Shown: piece after piece, positions 41,421 to 50,672 of the stretch | How positions within the stretch are numbered: the stretch's first letter is position 1 | Layout: every line of letters starts with the position of its first letter | NCBI RefSeq assembly: GCF_018403245.1 | Contig: NZ_BOSH01000006.1 | Span: 248,001-312,000, forward strand | DNA length: 64,000 bases | Origin: Paenibacillus sp. J2TS4 | Lineage (GTDB): Bacteria; Bacillota; Bacilli; Paenibacillales; NBRC-103111 | Direction of reading: 5' to 3' | Made by a program: the position numbers and the translations under genes | The notes under the pieces: model-generated | Seen by the model: only the letters and a program-made list of their open reading frames with translations | Database searches by the model: none | Told to the model about the DNA's origin: nothing

Positions 41421-41464
41421 CCCCCTGACATCTGACCCTGAACCGGATGGCAGGGGGTTGTTTG
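41421..41464 (+). terminator. Terminator-like hairpin after relQ
   Basis: CCCCCTG (41421-41427) pairs with CAGGGGG (41451-41457), with inner CATC/GATG, then TTGTTTG. It lies just before the DUF309 ribosome site, so attenuation between the genes is possible. Confidence 0.6.
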
Positions 41465-41481
41465 TAGGGAGGGGGAAGGGG

Positions 41482-41916
41482 ATGACAGGAATGGAACGAA
41501 TCGACTACAGCCCGCTTTACTTGGCTTATCTTCATTATTTTAACGTGGAGCGGGATTATTTTGAATGTCATGAAGTGTTGGAGGAACTGTGGCTGGAGGA
41601 AGGAAGAAACCTTCTGTACCAGGGTCTGCTTCAGGTAGCGGTCGCCCTGTATCATCATCGCAACGACAACCGAAACGGCGCGCGCAAAATGTTTGCTCAA
41701 GCGGTAAATAAACTCCGTCAATTCCCAAACGATTCTTTAGGGATTGATCTGGGACGGCTGCTGGAAGAGAGTGAGCGGTATTGGAGACAACTGGAAAACT
41801 ATGACGAGGCTCCGTTTGAATTTTATGACCTGACGATCCGAATCATCGATCCTGTCCTTAAGGAGCAGGTTGAGGAATGGGCCGTTCATAAACATCTGCC
41901 CGATGACGATCATTAG
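41482..41916 (+). CDS. DUF309 domain protein
   Basis: 144 residues. The ATG at 41482 is preferred because GGGAGGGGG lies 9-15 bases upstream; a second ATG at 41491 is also possible. The family signature is clear: YFECHEVLEELW (about 28-39) followed by QGLLQVAVALYHH. It should be a helical cytosolic protein. The role is unknown. In some Firmicutes DUF309 genes lie near scpA or riboflavin genes, but not here. Confidence 0.82.
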   Translation: MTGMERIDYSPLYLAYLHYFNVERDYFECHEVLEELWLEEGRNLLYQGLLQVAVALYHHRNDNRNGARKMFAQAVNKLRQFPNDSLGIDLGRLLEESERYWRQLENYDEAPFEFYDLTIRIIDPVLKEQVEEWAVHKHLPDDDH

Positions 41917-41934
41917 GCGTGGGGAAGAAAGCAA

Positions 41935-41961
41935 AAAAGCAGCCTGAGGCTGCTTATCTAT
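41935..41961. terminator. Bidirectional terminator
   Basis: AAGCAGCC-TGA-GGCTGCTT flanked by A and T tracts, between the convergent DUF309 and thioredoxin-like genes. Confidence 0.8.
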
Positions 41962-41998
41962 TAGATGGAAAATGAACCGTAATCCGCTTGTCCAGAAA

Positions 41999-42478
41999 TT
42001 ACTGTTTATATTTTTCAAAAAACTGCTTATAGTTATCTTTGGCCGCTTCTCCGACAATTCGCTCTACCTCTACTCCATCTTTGAAGTAGGCAAGCACTGG
42101 CCAGGATTCGATTTGGTAAGTACTCAGGTAATTCCTGAATTCCAGAATGTTAAATTGTTTTAGTTCAATGTCCATTTCTTGAGACATCGGATAGATGACC
42201 GGGGTCACTCTTTGGCAGAAATGACAATCGGGAGAAAAGAAGTACACGAACATGGATTCCTTGTTGTTAATGCTTTGCTCCAGTTGTTGGGGAAGAACGA
42301 TGCTTTGGTAATTAGGATCGTCCAATTGCTTGATCGTTTCGGGTTGAAGCTTGTTCGCCGAAACTCCATACAGTTCCTTCGCTTTCGCATCATTGGAGCT
42401 GACGCTAGCCTTATTAAGAACGAATAGTAGTACGAATACGGCTACTATAATTGAAAGATAAATAGCTAATTTTTTCAT
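41999..42478 (-). CDS. Membrane-anchored thioredoxin-like protein
   Basis: 159 residues from the ATG at 42478, which has AAAGGAGG upstream. One N-terminal membrane helix (about 4-24) leads to an extracytoplasmic thioredoxin fold with the C-x-x-C motif in SPDCHFCQ and cis-Pro in ESWPVL. The active-site dipeptide His-Phe is more oxidising than CGPC, so thiol oxidation or isomerisation outside the cell is possible. It is divergent from the RsmF-like gene. Confidence 0.82.
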   Translation of the reverse strand: MKKLAIYLSIIVAVFVLLFVLNKASVSSNDAKAKELYGVSANKLQPETIKQLDDPNYQSIVLPQQLEQSINNKESMFVYFFSPDCHFCQRVTPVIYPMSQEMDIELKQFNILEFRNYLSTYQIESWPVLAYFKDGVEVERIVGEAAKDNYKQFFEKYKQ

Positions 42479-42558
42479 AGTACCCTCCTTTCCGTAACCA
42501 TTATAGCATGAACAAAATGTTTTTTTCAAAATATAAGAATGACGAAAGAGTGAACATC

Positions 42559-44286
42559 ATGGCCGTACAGCTCCCAGAAGCGTTTATAACGAAGATGAAG
42601 AGATTGCTGCAGGAAGAGTTTACCGCCTTCTATTCTTCCTACGAAGCCCCCCGTCATTACGGGGTGAGAATCAATACGTTAAAAATATCGGCAGACGAGT
42701 TCAGCAGGATGGCCCCCTTTGCATTGGAGCGGGTGCCTTGGTGTGCTACCGGCTATTATTATGCAGAAGGAGAACGCCCCGGTAAGCATCCCTACTATCA
42801 CGCCGGTCTGTACTATATTCAAGAACCAAGCGCGATGCTTCCCGTGGAATTGCTGGATATCCGCCCCGGGGATCGGGTGCTTGATTTGTGCGCGGCTCCC
42901 GGCGGCAAGGCGACCCAAATCGCCGCCAAGCTGGCGGGAACGGGACTTGTCGTCGCCAATGATAATCAACCGGAGCGGGTCAAAGCATTGGTCAAAAATG
43001 TGGAGCTGGCCGGCATCCGCAATGCGATTGTCTTGAACGAGCTTCCGGAACGAATGCTTCCCAACTTTCACGGATTTTTCGATAAAATACTGATTGACGC
43101 ACCCTGCTCAGGAGAAGGAATGTTCCGTAAGGATGAGGATATGGCAGGGCAATGGGAGAAGCATTCTGTGAAACGGTGTTCCGCCATGCAAAGAAATATT
43201 CTCGAGAGCGCAGCCCAAATGCTGACCAGCGGGGGTCGAATTGTGTATTCGACCTGTACCTTTTCACCGGAAGAGAATGAAGCGATGATTTCGACCTTTC
43301 TGAAAAAGCATCCGGAATTTAAATTGGTCCCCATTGGAGCGGAAGGCTGTTCCACGGGGAGGGCCGATTGGAGTGAATTCACGGGAATGGAGGAAGCAGA
43401 CTCCGATGCCTGCGATGGCTTGGGGCCGGGTTCTAGCAACACTCCATTGCCCGGTACCGTTCGATTGTGGCCGCATCTCGTTCGGGGAGAGGGACATTTC
43501 GCCGCGGTGCTGGAGAAGAACCCAGAGGGACGGATAGCCGAGACCGAAGCGGGAGGCGCAGGTGTCCTTGAGTCGGGAACCGGAAATGCGCTTGGATCAG
43601 GAGGAAGTGAGGTGCCCGGCCCGGGAACATTGCGCCCGACGTTGAAATCCGCAGCATGGCCGGAAGCCAGGGAATCGAGTCAAGGCAAGGCAGCGGGCCA
43701 AGCCGCGCAGGTGAAGCTGCTTGCCTCCGGCAGCAGGCTGGGCAGGAAGGCAGCCGACTCGCGCGGCGTGGAGAGGGAAGGCTCAGCCCGAACGACGGCG
43801 GGTGGAGGCAAGCGCGCGAAGGGCCACCGTGGAAATAACGAGCCCCTAGTCTCCTTAGAAGGCTGGAAGGCATTCGTTCGCGACCATCTCACGGTCGAGC
43901 CTCCCGGAGAACCTGTTGTTTATGGAGAACATCTCTATCTGTCACCGGCTTACCCACCGGCTCTCGATAGTCTTAAAGTGTCGAGGCCCGGTTGGTACGC
44001 CGGTACCATCCGTAACAACAGATTTGTTCCGTCGCACGCTCTGGCTGTTGGATTGAAGGGGGAAGAAGCGGCCCGCCGAGTGGAATTAACTTCTCAGTCT
44101 GCTGATGCGATTAAGTATTTAAAAGGTGATACTCTTATCGTCAGCGATGAAGAGGTGAAGTGTGCGGGCGTGAAATCGCCTAAAGGCTGGTGCCTTGTAT
44201 GCATCGATGGATTTCCCGTCGGTTGGGGCAAGTGGCAGGACGGGATTCTGAAGAATGAATACCCGCCGGGATGGAGGATGACTTAG
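42559..44286 (+). CDS. RsmF-like rRNA (cytosine-C5)-methyltransferase with low-complexity insert
   Basis: 575 residues from the ATG at 42559, where the family N-terminus (LPEAFITKMK) begins. The SAM site is LDLCAAPGGK near 112-121. The two cysteines are Cys183 in DAPCSG and the nucleophile Cys233 in STCTFS. The C-terminal RNA-binding part ends with GFPVGWGKWQDG. Residues about 318-430 are a Gly/Ala/Glu/Ser-rich, GC-rich stretch that is absent from the paralogue at 55967. It probably makes m5C in 16S rRNA. Two bases separate it from the pseudouridine synthase gene, so the two RNA-modification genes are linked. Confidence 0.88.
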   Translation: MAVQLPEAFITKMKRLLQEEFTAFYSSYEAPRHYGVRINTLKISADEFSRMAPFALERVPWCATGYYYAEGERPGKHPYYHAGLYYIQEPSAMLPVELLDIRPGDRVLDLCAAPGGKATQIAAKLAGTGLVVANDNQPERVKALVKNVELAGIRNAIVLNELPERMLPNFHGFFDKILIDAPCSGEGMFRKDEDMAGQWEKHSVKRCSAMQRNILESAAQMLTSGGRIVYSTCTFSPEENEAMISTFLKKHPEFKLVPIGAEGCSTGRADWSEFTGMEEADSDACDGLGPGSSNTPLPGTVRLWPHLVRGEGHFAAVLEKNPEGRIAETEAGGAGVLESGTGNALGSGGSEVPGPGTLRPTLKSAAWPEARESSQGKAAGQAAQVKLLASGSRLGRKAADSRGVEREGSARTTAGGGKRAKGHRGNNEPLVSLEGWKAFVRDHLTVEPPGEPVVYGEHLYLSPAYPPALDSLKVSRPGWYAGTIRNNRFVPSHALAVGLKGEEAARRVELTSQSADAIKYLKGDTLIVSDEEVKCAGVKSPKGWCLVCIDGFPVGWGKWQDGILKNEYPPGWRMT

Positions 44287-44288
44287 GA

Positions 44289-45035
44289 GTGAGATCGACT
44301 CAGCGTCTCGATAAGCTGCTGGCGCATGCCGGGTGGGGAACCCGCAGCGAAATTAAGAAGTTGGTTAAACGAGGGGCCGTAACGGTAAACGGCCGGAAGG
44401 TAAAAGACAGCGGCTTGCAGGTTGACCCGTACGAGGATCATATTCAAGTTGGCAGCGAGCCAGTCGATTATAAGGAATTTATTTATATAATGATGAATAA
44501 GCCGCCCGGGGTCATTTCGGCAACGGAGGATGTGCGGGAGAAGACGGTCTTGGACTTGCTTGGACCGGAAGCCAGTCATTTTCGGGTTTTTCCTGTTGGC
44601 CGTTTGGATAAAGATACCGAAGGGCTGCTCTTATTGACCAATGACGGCAAGCTGGCGCACAATTTGCTGTCTCCCAAGAAAGAGGTGCCCAAAACTTATT
44701 TTGCAGAAGTGGAAGGAATTGTAACCGATGAGGATCGCTTCGCTTTCAGCAAAGGGGTTTCGTTGGACGATGGTTATGTAACGCTGCCGGCCGAGCTCGT
44801 CATTTTAAATGTGGATGCCGCTGCGGACAAGCCTCTCTCAAAAATAGAGTTAACGATCAGGGAAGGCAAATTTCATCAAGTGAAGCGAATGTTTCAGGCG
44901 GTAGGCAAGCGCGTTGTCTATTTGCAGCGGATTTCGATGGGCAGTTTGCAATTGGATTCTCATCTTTCTCCCGGTGGCTATAGGGAGTTAACAGAGAAGG
45001 AGCTGGACAACCTTAAACATTCCAGCACCGAATAA
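44289..45035 (+). CDS. RsuA/RluB family pseudouridine synthase
   Basis: 248 residues from the GTG at 44289; GGAGG at 44274-44278 fits this start better than the ATG at 44271, which overlaps the upstream gene. An S4 RNA-binding domain (RLDKLLAHAG to DPYEDHIQV) is followed by the synthase domain with catalytic Asp in GRLDKDTEGLLLLTNDG. The length and motif fit the RsuA group that modifies U516 of 16S rRNA. RluB-type activity on 23S rRNA cannot be excluded. Confidence 0.9.
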   Translation: MRSTQRLDKLLAHAGWGTRSEIKKLVKRGAVTVNGRKVKDSGLQVDPYEDHIQVGSEPVDYKEFIYIMMNKPPGVISATEDVREKTVLDLLGPEASHFRVFPVGRLDKDTEGLLLLTNDGKLAHNLLSPKKEVPKTYFAEVEGIVTDEDRFAFSKGVSLDDGYVTLPAELVILNVDAAADKPLSKIELTIREGKFHQVKRMFQAVGKRVVYLQRISMGSLQLDSHLSPGGYRELTEKELDNLKHSSTE

Positions 45036-45068
45036 TCGAATTTTGTTTTAAGGGAGGGAGCGATACTA

Positions 45069-45857
45069 ATGAACTATAAACTGATTGCGCTCGATGTAGA
45101 TGGAACGCTGCTTAATGACCAGCATGAGTTAACTCCGCGGACAGCGGAATTATTGCGGGAAATACATCATGCCGGGGCGGAGATTGTACTGTGTACCGGC
45201 AGAAGCCCGACCAATGCGGCTCCATACCTTAAGGAAATGGGACTGGATGGTATAATGGTTACCCATAATGGTGCGGCTACAGTCTCCTCTAGAGAGATGA
45301 CGGTTCTTCATCAGCATTCCTTTAAGGTACAGGACATTATTCCATATATTCTATTTTGTCGAGAGAATGAAATTCACTTCGATCTTTCTACTGCGTTTGA
45401 ATTATATTTGGAGCACGTCACCGAATGGGAAAGAAAAATGTATGCAAGCTTTAAAATGGATCCGATTGTGTTTGAAGATTTGTTAGGCTTCCAAGATCCG
45501 ATAGTCAAATTTACGATATACAGCGAAAAGGAAAAAGTCGATCGCGTAGAAGGACAGTGGGGAGACTGGACGAGCTCTCTCAGGATGATTCGCAGCCACT
45601 TGAATTTCATCGATATGATGCATCCGGAGGCAAGCAAAGGAAACGCCTTGCAAAAGCTGGCACAATCCAGAGGGGTTTCCCGCAAGGAAATATTGGCGAT
45701 AGGAAATTATTACAATGATACGGATATGATTGAATATGCCGGAATGGGGATCGCGATGGACAATTCTCCGCTAGAGGTCAAGCAGGCCGCAGACGAGGTT
45801 ACCGCATCTAACAATGAGGAAGGCGTATATCAGGCGCTTCGAAAGCATTTATTTTGA
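45069..45857 (+). CDS. HAD-superfamily Cof-type phosphatase
   Basis: 262 residues, ATG behind AGGGAGGGAGCG. The DxD nucleophile pair is in ALDVDGTLL (about 7-15), motif II threonine in CTGRSP, and the C-terminal motifs K (KGNALQKL) and GNYYNDTDM. It is an IIB-cap HAD hydrolase that dephosphorylates small phosphate esters, often sugar phosphates or cofactors. The substrate is not predictable. It follows the pseudouridine synthase gene by 33 bases and may share its transcript. Confidence 0.88.
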   Translation: MNYKLIALDVDGTLLNDQHELTPRTAELLREIHHAGAEIVLCTGRSPTNAAPYLKEMGLDGIMVTHNGAATVSSREMTVLHQHSFKVQDIIPYILFCRENEIHFDLSTAFELYLEHVTEWERKMYASFKMDPIVFEDLLGFQDPIVKFTIYSEKEKVDRVEGQWGDWTSSLRMIRSHLNFIDMMHPEASKGNALQKLAQSRGVSRKEILAIGNYYNDTDMIEYAGMGIAMDNSPLEVKQAADEVTASNNEEGVYQALRKHLF

Positions 45858-46032
45858 AGACTTTGCCCTTCCATGAATATTGTCTTTAAAATCTCATGGA
45901 GTTGATGTATTAAAGCCGGGATTTATTTAAGTTTGTCAGGTCATACGTGTAATAATCGACCAGCCGTTTATCCTTGGCGTATTTCGGGCACTCTAACGGG
46001 GGAGTATTCCAACTAACAGGAGGCGAAACCCG

Positions 46033-47025
46033 ATGGCGAACTTGATCGTCAGACCCGATTTAAAAACCGTAGGCGGGGAAACCGGCGATATTTTATTGAA
46101 TGGCCGATTCATTGGAACTTTCACGTTGGTATACCGGGAGAATGACCGGGTCTCCGGCTCGGTCCAGCTGGAGAAAAAATCGCTGTCCGCTGCGGATAAA
46201 GAGGAAGTGGAGCTATTTTTGACCCAGTATATTCAATCCTTTACCGATGCCGTCAATGCGGATGAATGCAGTGTAGTGGTCACTTACAGCTCTTATGAGC
46301 ATATTGTCAATGCTGAGGAGATAGAGACGGCTGGAGAGACCGATGTAGAAGAAGAATTCGAGGAGACCGAAAGCATCGCGGATGATGAAGAAGATGCCGT
46401 TGGGTATTATGAGCTTGTCGCGGTGAACGAAACGCCAAACTCGGTGCATTATCACGTCTACGATGAGCAGGAGGAATGGCTTGTAGAGGCGTTCCTGGAT
46501 ATAGAGCAGGATAGAGTGGAGGGAGAAATCCACTGGGTCCATGAGCCGTCTGAGGAAGAAATTGATGAGGTGACGGAATTGATCGTCTCGGATTTTGACT
46601 CTAATCAGATTGATCATATTTTGCTCGAGCATTATTACGATCAGGAAATCTTGACGATAATGGAGTTGGATCATGAATCCCTTGTATCAGAGGATGGGAA
46701 GCCGGATTCGTTAAATGGCAAGCTGGATGATGATTATTTGGTTGTGCTCATAAGGGATGACGGGGATACGTTAACCTATGAGATTTACCAGCAGTCTAGG
46801 GGGGCCTTGCCCATTGGAACCGCCACAATTGATTTGGGCAGCCGCCAACTGACCGGCTTTATTGACTTCCGGGAGCCGGAGCATGCCCGGGATTCGGAGG
46901 AGATTGCCGCGCTGCTTTTGAACGAATTAGATAAGGAACAGGATTACGAATCGCTAAGTCTGACCATGCTCAGTCACAATAAAACAATTGAAGAAATGTA
47001 TATTGAATCGGCTCCCGTTCATTAG
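46033..47025 (+). CDS. Acidic protein with three divergent internal repeats
   Basis: 330 residues, ATG behind AGGAGGCGAAACCCG. Three units of about 85-95 residues (about 1-95, 122-215, 235-325) each follow the same plan: beta strands ending in V-x-G-x-(V/I), an acidic helix with E-E-(V/I/L)-x-x-(L/F)-(L/I), then S-x-x-x-x-x-M/L-x-x. The copies have diverged strongly. The protein is very acidic, lacks cysteines, signal peptide and membrane helices, and is probably cytosolic. No known family is recognised. It stands alone with its own terminator. It could be a scaffold or a binding protein for a basic partner. Confidence 0.75.
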   Translation: MANLIVRPDLKTVGGETGDILLNGRFIGTFTLVYRENDRVSGSVQLEKKSLSAADKEEVELFLTQYIQSFTDAVNADECSVVVTYSSYEHIVNAEEIETAGETDVEEEFEETESIADDEEDAVGYYELVAVNETPNSVHYHVYDEQEEWLVEAFLDIEQDRVEGEIHWVHEPSEEEIDEVTELIVSDFDSNQIDHILLEHYYDQEILTIMELDHESLVSEDGKPDSLNGKLDDDYLVVLIRDDGDTLTYEIYQQSRGALPIGTATIDLGSRQLTGFIDFREPEHARDSEEIAALLLNELDKEQDYESLSLTMLSHNKTIEEMYIESAPVH

Positions 47026-47051
47026 TGGCAGCCGACCGTTGAATATGAAAA

Positions 47052-47077
47052 AAGGGGCGGCAATATTGCCGTCCCTT
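47052..47077 (+). terminator. Terminator after repeat-protein gene
   Basis: GGGGCGGCAA pairs with TTGCCGTCCC around TA (one G-T pair), preceded by an A-run and followed by TTGTC. Confidence 0.75.
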
Positions 47078-47155
47078 GTCATATGATTATACGTAAAGAC
47101 CATCAGAGTAAGCCTGAATTACCGCGTTACTATGAACGGCCTAGAGGCCTCTAGG

Positions 47156-48505
47156 CTAAGCTATAATTTCTTCATTGGCCGTAAACCGCTCCGATAACGG
47201 AAGAGCGTATATATCGACACGATGAATTCTAAAATGCTCGACCTCAGCGATTTGAAACTTTACATCTTGGAAGATGACGGTTTGCCCGATTTGTGGCTGA
47301 CCGTTAATTTGGCTGTATATCCAGCCGCCGATCGTGTCCACCTCTTCGTCCGAAATGTCCAGTCCCAACATTTCGTTGACCTTCTCGATAAGGAGGCGCC
47401 CATCTACGGATGTTTTGTCTTCCAGCACTTCCACCTGGGCTCTTTCGACCTTGATCTCGTCCTGAATATCTCCAACTATTTCTTCCATGATGTCTTCCAT
47501 TGTAATAATTCCCGCCGTACCGCCGTATTCGTCGACGACCACGACGATTTGAACCTTTTCCTTCTGCATGACCCTTAACACCTGGCTGATCTCCATCGCT
47601 TCCGGAATATGAATCACAGGCCGGATCATGCTTTCCAGTTGAAGATTGTCCTTGCCGTTCTGAAGGACGGCATTGTAGATGTCCATAGAATGGATAATTC
47701 CGATGATCCGGTCTTTATCCTCTTGTGCCAGCGGGTATCTTGAATGTTTGCTTTGGATAACAATGTCCAAATTCTCGTCAAATGACGAATCTGTATATAA
47801 GCATTCCACCATGGTACGCGGTATCATCACTTCCCGGGCTACGCGCTCCGAAAAATTAAAGATGTTCTCCACCAACATAAGCTCATCCTGATCGATGTGT
47901 CCGCTCTTCTGGCTTTCCTTCATGAGAATGCGGATTTCTTCTTCACTATGACTGGCTTCATGCTCGGAGGCCGGTTGAATTCCGATCGAGCGCAGCAGCA
48001 GAATCGAGGTCCCGTTCAACAGCCAAATGGCTGGGTACGTCAATCGATAAAACAACATTAAGGGGCCGCTGAGCCATAAAGCCGTCTGTTCTGCTTTGAC
48101 GATCGCGATCGTTTTGGGGGCCAGCTCTCCCAAGACGATATGAAGGATAGTGATCGTTCCGAAGGCGACACCGAATGAGACGGGCGTCACCAAATATTCA
48201 GGCGCATTCAGATATGCTAAAAGCGGCTGAACGATTAATTTAGAGATGGCGGGTTCACCAACCCAGCCCAAGCCCAGGGATGCCAGCGTTATGCCAAGCT
48301 GACATGCCGATAAATAAGCGTCCAACCGTGAGGTTACGTGCTGTGCAATTTTTGCTCTGGCGTTGCCTTCATTAACTAATTGCGCGATCCGGCTTCCCCG
48401 GACTTTCACAAGCGCGAATTCCGATGCTACAAAAAAACCGTTTAATAATACTAGAAACATTACCAATAATAAATTTAATAATATCGGTATGCCATCTTCC
48501 AACAA
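47156..48505 (-). CDS. CNNM/hemolysin-C family membrane protein with CBS pair
   Basis: 449 residues. TTG at 48505 (another TTG follows at once) behind GGGGGAGGATC. The CNNM (DUF21) membrane domain spans about 1-190 with four helices and LGELAPKTIA. Two CBS domains occupy 215-335 (VMIPRT, YGGTAGIITMEDIMEEIVGDI) and a CorC_HlyC domain is C-terminal. Relatives export Mg2+ (MpfA-type), Na+ or polyamines, with adenine nucleotides sensed by the CBS pair. A magnesium-efflux role is plausible but not proven. Confidence 0.9.
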   Translation of the reverse strand: MLEDGIPILLNLLLVMFLVLLNGFFVASEFALVKVRGSRIAQLVNEGNARAKIAQHVTSRLDAYLSACQLGITLASLGLGWVGEPAISKLIVQPLLAYLNAPEYLVTPVSFGVAFGTITILHIVLGELAPKTIAIVKAEQTALWLSGPLMLFYRLTYPAIWLLNGTSILLLRSIGIQPASEHEASHSEEEIRILMKESQKSGHIDQDELMLVENIFNFSERVAREVMIPRTMVECLYTDSSFDENLDIVIQSKHSRYPLAQEDKDRIIGIIHSMDIYNAVLQNGKDNLQLESMIRPVIHIPEAMEISQVLRVMQKEKVQIVVVVDEYGGTAGIITMEDIMEEIVGDIQDEIKVERAQVEVLEDKTSVDGRLLIEKVNEMLGLDISDEEVDTIGGWIYSQINGQPQIGQTVIFQDVKFQIAEVEHFRIHRVDIYALPLSERFTANEEIIA

Positions 48506-48779
48506 GGATCCTCCCCCGGTCGGGTTTGGATGTTCACCTCCGGATTATTTAGAATAGTACTTAAGGTATGGAAAAACCTACAATGTTAAGCATCAACTTT
48601 CCATCCGATCACCCCATTTAGACCATTATAATCGAAATGTGAACAATTTGTAAGCTAACTCGGTAAGATGAACCATTATTTATATAAAGAAAAAACCGTC
48701 AGGAAAAAGTCCCGGACGGCGTTTGTATAAAGTAGTGGGTTGATTTATGCGGTAATCGTATATTGTTTTGTGCGCCATT

Positions 48780-49592
48780 TTACAGAAAAAAGAGGACAGC
48801 CAAACCGACTATGAGACAGTAGATAGAAAAGTAAACGAGATTTCCCTTCTTCATAATGTTCATAAACCAACGGAGGGAAAAGTAAGTAGCTATGAGAGAT
48901 AGCAGGAAAGCAGCTCCATAAGGAAGCAGCAGCCGGTTCAAATCGGGATCTTTCACAATATCTCCCGCTTCCAGAATCATCCCGCCCAAGCTGACAGGGA
49001 TGTACATGAAGAACGAGAAGCGGAGCGCCGTTTCCTGCTTCATGCCCAGCCCCATAGCAGCGACGATCGTCGCCCCCGAACGGCTAACTCCCGGAATGAG
49101 TGCAACGGCCTGGGCTAATCCGACAATGACCGCATCTTTTAAAGTAATTTGTTTATCCCCTTTGCGGCCTTTGAGGTTGCGGATCAGCCATAGCGCTACA
49201 GCCGTAACTAACAGGGTGATCCCGATAACGTGTATCCCTTTAAGTCTGCTGGATATGAAATCATTGAACAGAACGCCGATAACTCCAGCGGGAATGGTTG
49301 CAATAATCAAATAGATAATAAACATAAAATCGCCGCGGCAGCTAGGATCCCTTTTGGTCAGATAGGCGGTTCCGTTCACTGTCAGTCTTACGATATCCTG
49401 TCTATAGATAAGCAAGACAGCGATCAATGAGGCAAAGTTGACGAGAACCTCAAAGCTTAATCCTTCGATTTCTAACCCGAATAATCGCTGGGCAATAATC
49501 AGATGGCCGCTGGATGAAATCGGAATCGGCTCGGTAAAGCCTTGAAGCAGTCCGAGGATGGCGTATTTAATAGTTTCCCATAGGCTTTCCAA
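48780..49592 (-). CDS. uppP: Undecaprenyl-diphosphatase
   Basis: 270 residues from the TTG at 49592, the start matched to GGAGGAAC upstream; a TTG at 49607 lies before that site. Active-site motifs are Q17-x-x-x-E21 with SSSGH (26-30), and PGVSRSGAT (167-175). About seven or eight membrane helices. It recycles undecaprenyl-PP to the monophosphate carrier for cell-wall synthesis and gives bacitracin resistance. SSSGH instead of SSTGH is a known kind of variation. Confidence 0.93.
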   Translation of the reverse strand: MESLWETIKYAILGLLQGFTEPIPISSSGHLIIAQRLFGLEIEGLSFEVLVNFASLIAVLLIYRQDIVRLTVNGTAYLTKRDPSCRGDFMFIIYLIIATIPAGVIGVLFNDFISSRLKGIHVIGITLLVTAVALWLIRNLKGRKGDKQITLKDAVIVGLAQAVALIPGVSRSGATIVAAMGLGMKQETALRFSFFMYIPVSLGGMILEAGDIVKDPDLNRLLLPYGAAFLLSLIATYFSLRWFMNIMKKGNLVYFSIYCLIVGLAVLFFL

Positions 49593-49937
49593 TATAAGTT
49601 CCTCCAAATATAGATAAAATGAATGGATTGAGAGCGGACGCAGTTACGACGGCGGAGTCTCTTTGCTGTAAAGAAGGATTCGACAGCATCTGACCGGATT
49701 GGGAGTCAAGCGCTGAGTTCAGGATGTCGAGCCTTGTTTTATAATAATAGAATTAAGTGAAATTTCAAAGCTTTGTTAAGAAAGAATACGAAAATTTAAG
49801 ACTTCTTAACTATTTCTTATCGTTCCTATTGGCTACGTACCCTTTCGCTTATAGAAAAGTTGATTTTTTGGACACGTATTTAATAGCCTTCTTGTGTTAC
49901 ACTATTCGTTAAACCTGAAGATAGGAGAAGGATCATA
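49593..49937. other. 345-bp divergent intergenic region
   Basis: AT-rich DNA between uppP and the DUF6081-like gene. It must hold both promoters. I see no RNA structure class, repeat family member or small gene. TTAAGAAAG and CTTCTTAA at about 49778 and 49803 form a loose inverted repeat. Confidence 0.4.
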
Positions 49938-50672
49938 ATGAAGGAAATCGTGCTGGGAGATTTTCATACGATATTATCAGAAGGAGAGGTTTGGAAGATC
50001 GGAGGTTTTCCACTGCCAGACGGAACTTTCTGGAGCTACCGGGAGCCGGAGGCGGTTGTCATAGTCCGTAACGGGATTCTCTATGTCAGAGCGCCCCTCA
50101 GCCGCAGCCACGATCAAATACAGATTCTGGACAACGCTAAACACATGTATTATTCTGTGGATCCGGTTGAAATTCCGGAGAATGGAAGCATCAGTGTGGA
50201 GCTGCAGATTCGCGCACGAGCACAGAACACCGCTCCGAACGATTTGTATGACGGGTACGTGTCACTGAACCTGCTAGATTTTACTACCGGCGGCGCTCTC
50301 GATTTCTTCGTCAGCAATGACCAATACGCAAGCGTGTACGCGGTTTTGCCGTTCCCGGGAGTACAGGTCCCCGAAACGGATCAAACGAAATATTTCTGCA
50401 TTTTTAAAGAAGAGAAGGAGCATTTCAAGCCGCGCGAGTTTAATACTTACAAAATCACTTATGACCGTGCTGCCAATGAAGTGGTTTTTTATATTAACGA
50501 TCATGAAGTTCGCCGGGAAAAGAATGTGCCGGTTAAGTTCAATCAGTTTACCGTAGCTCTCGGTATCATGACCGAGAAGGATCTGACCCCGGAAGGCAGC
50601 GTATCCGTCCATGGACAGACCGTTATCGGAGAGTGGTCCCCTGTACAAATTAGGATCGAAGAGGGCAGCTAG
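49938..50672 (+). CDS. DUF6081-like beta-rich protein
   Basis: 244 residues, ATG behind ATAGGAGAAGGATCATA. Mostly beta strands with a ConA-like lectin or jelly-roll flavour (SVELQIRARA, YDGYVSLNLLDF, TYKITYDRAANEVVFYIN). No signal peptide. It resembles proteins labelled DUF6081. Function unknown; sugar or lipid binding is a guess from the fold. Its stop codon overlaps that of the convergent DUF4269 gene by four bases. Confidence 0.65.
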   Translation: MKEIVLGDFHTILSEGEVWKIGGFPLPDGTFWSYREPEAVVIVRNGILYVRAPLSRSHDQIQILDNAKHMYYSVDPVEIPENGSISVELQIRARAQNTAPNDLYDGYVSLNLLDFTTGGALDFFVSNDQYASVYAVLPFPGVQVPETDQTKYFCIFKEEKEHFKPREFNTYKITYDRAANEVVFYINDHEVRREKNVPVKFNQFTVALGIMTEKDLTPEGSVSVHGQTVIGEWSPVQIRIEEGS

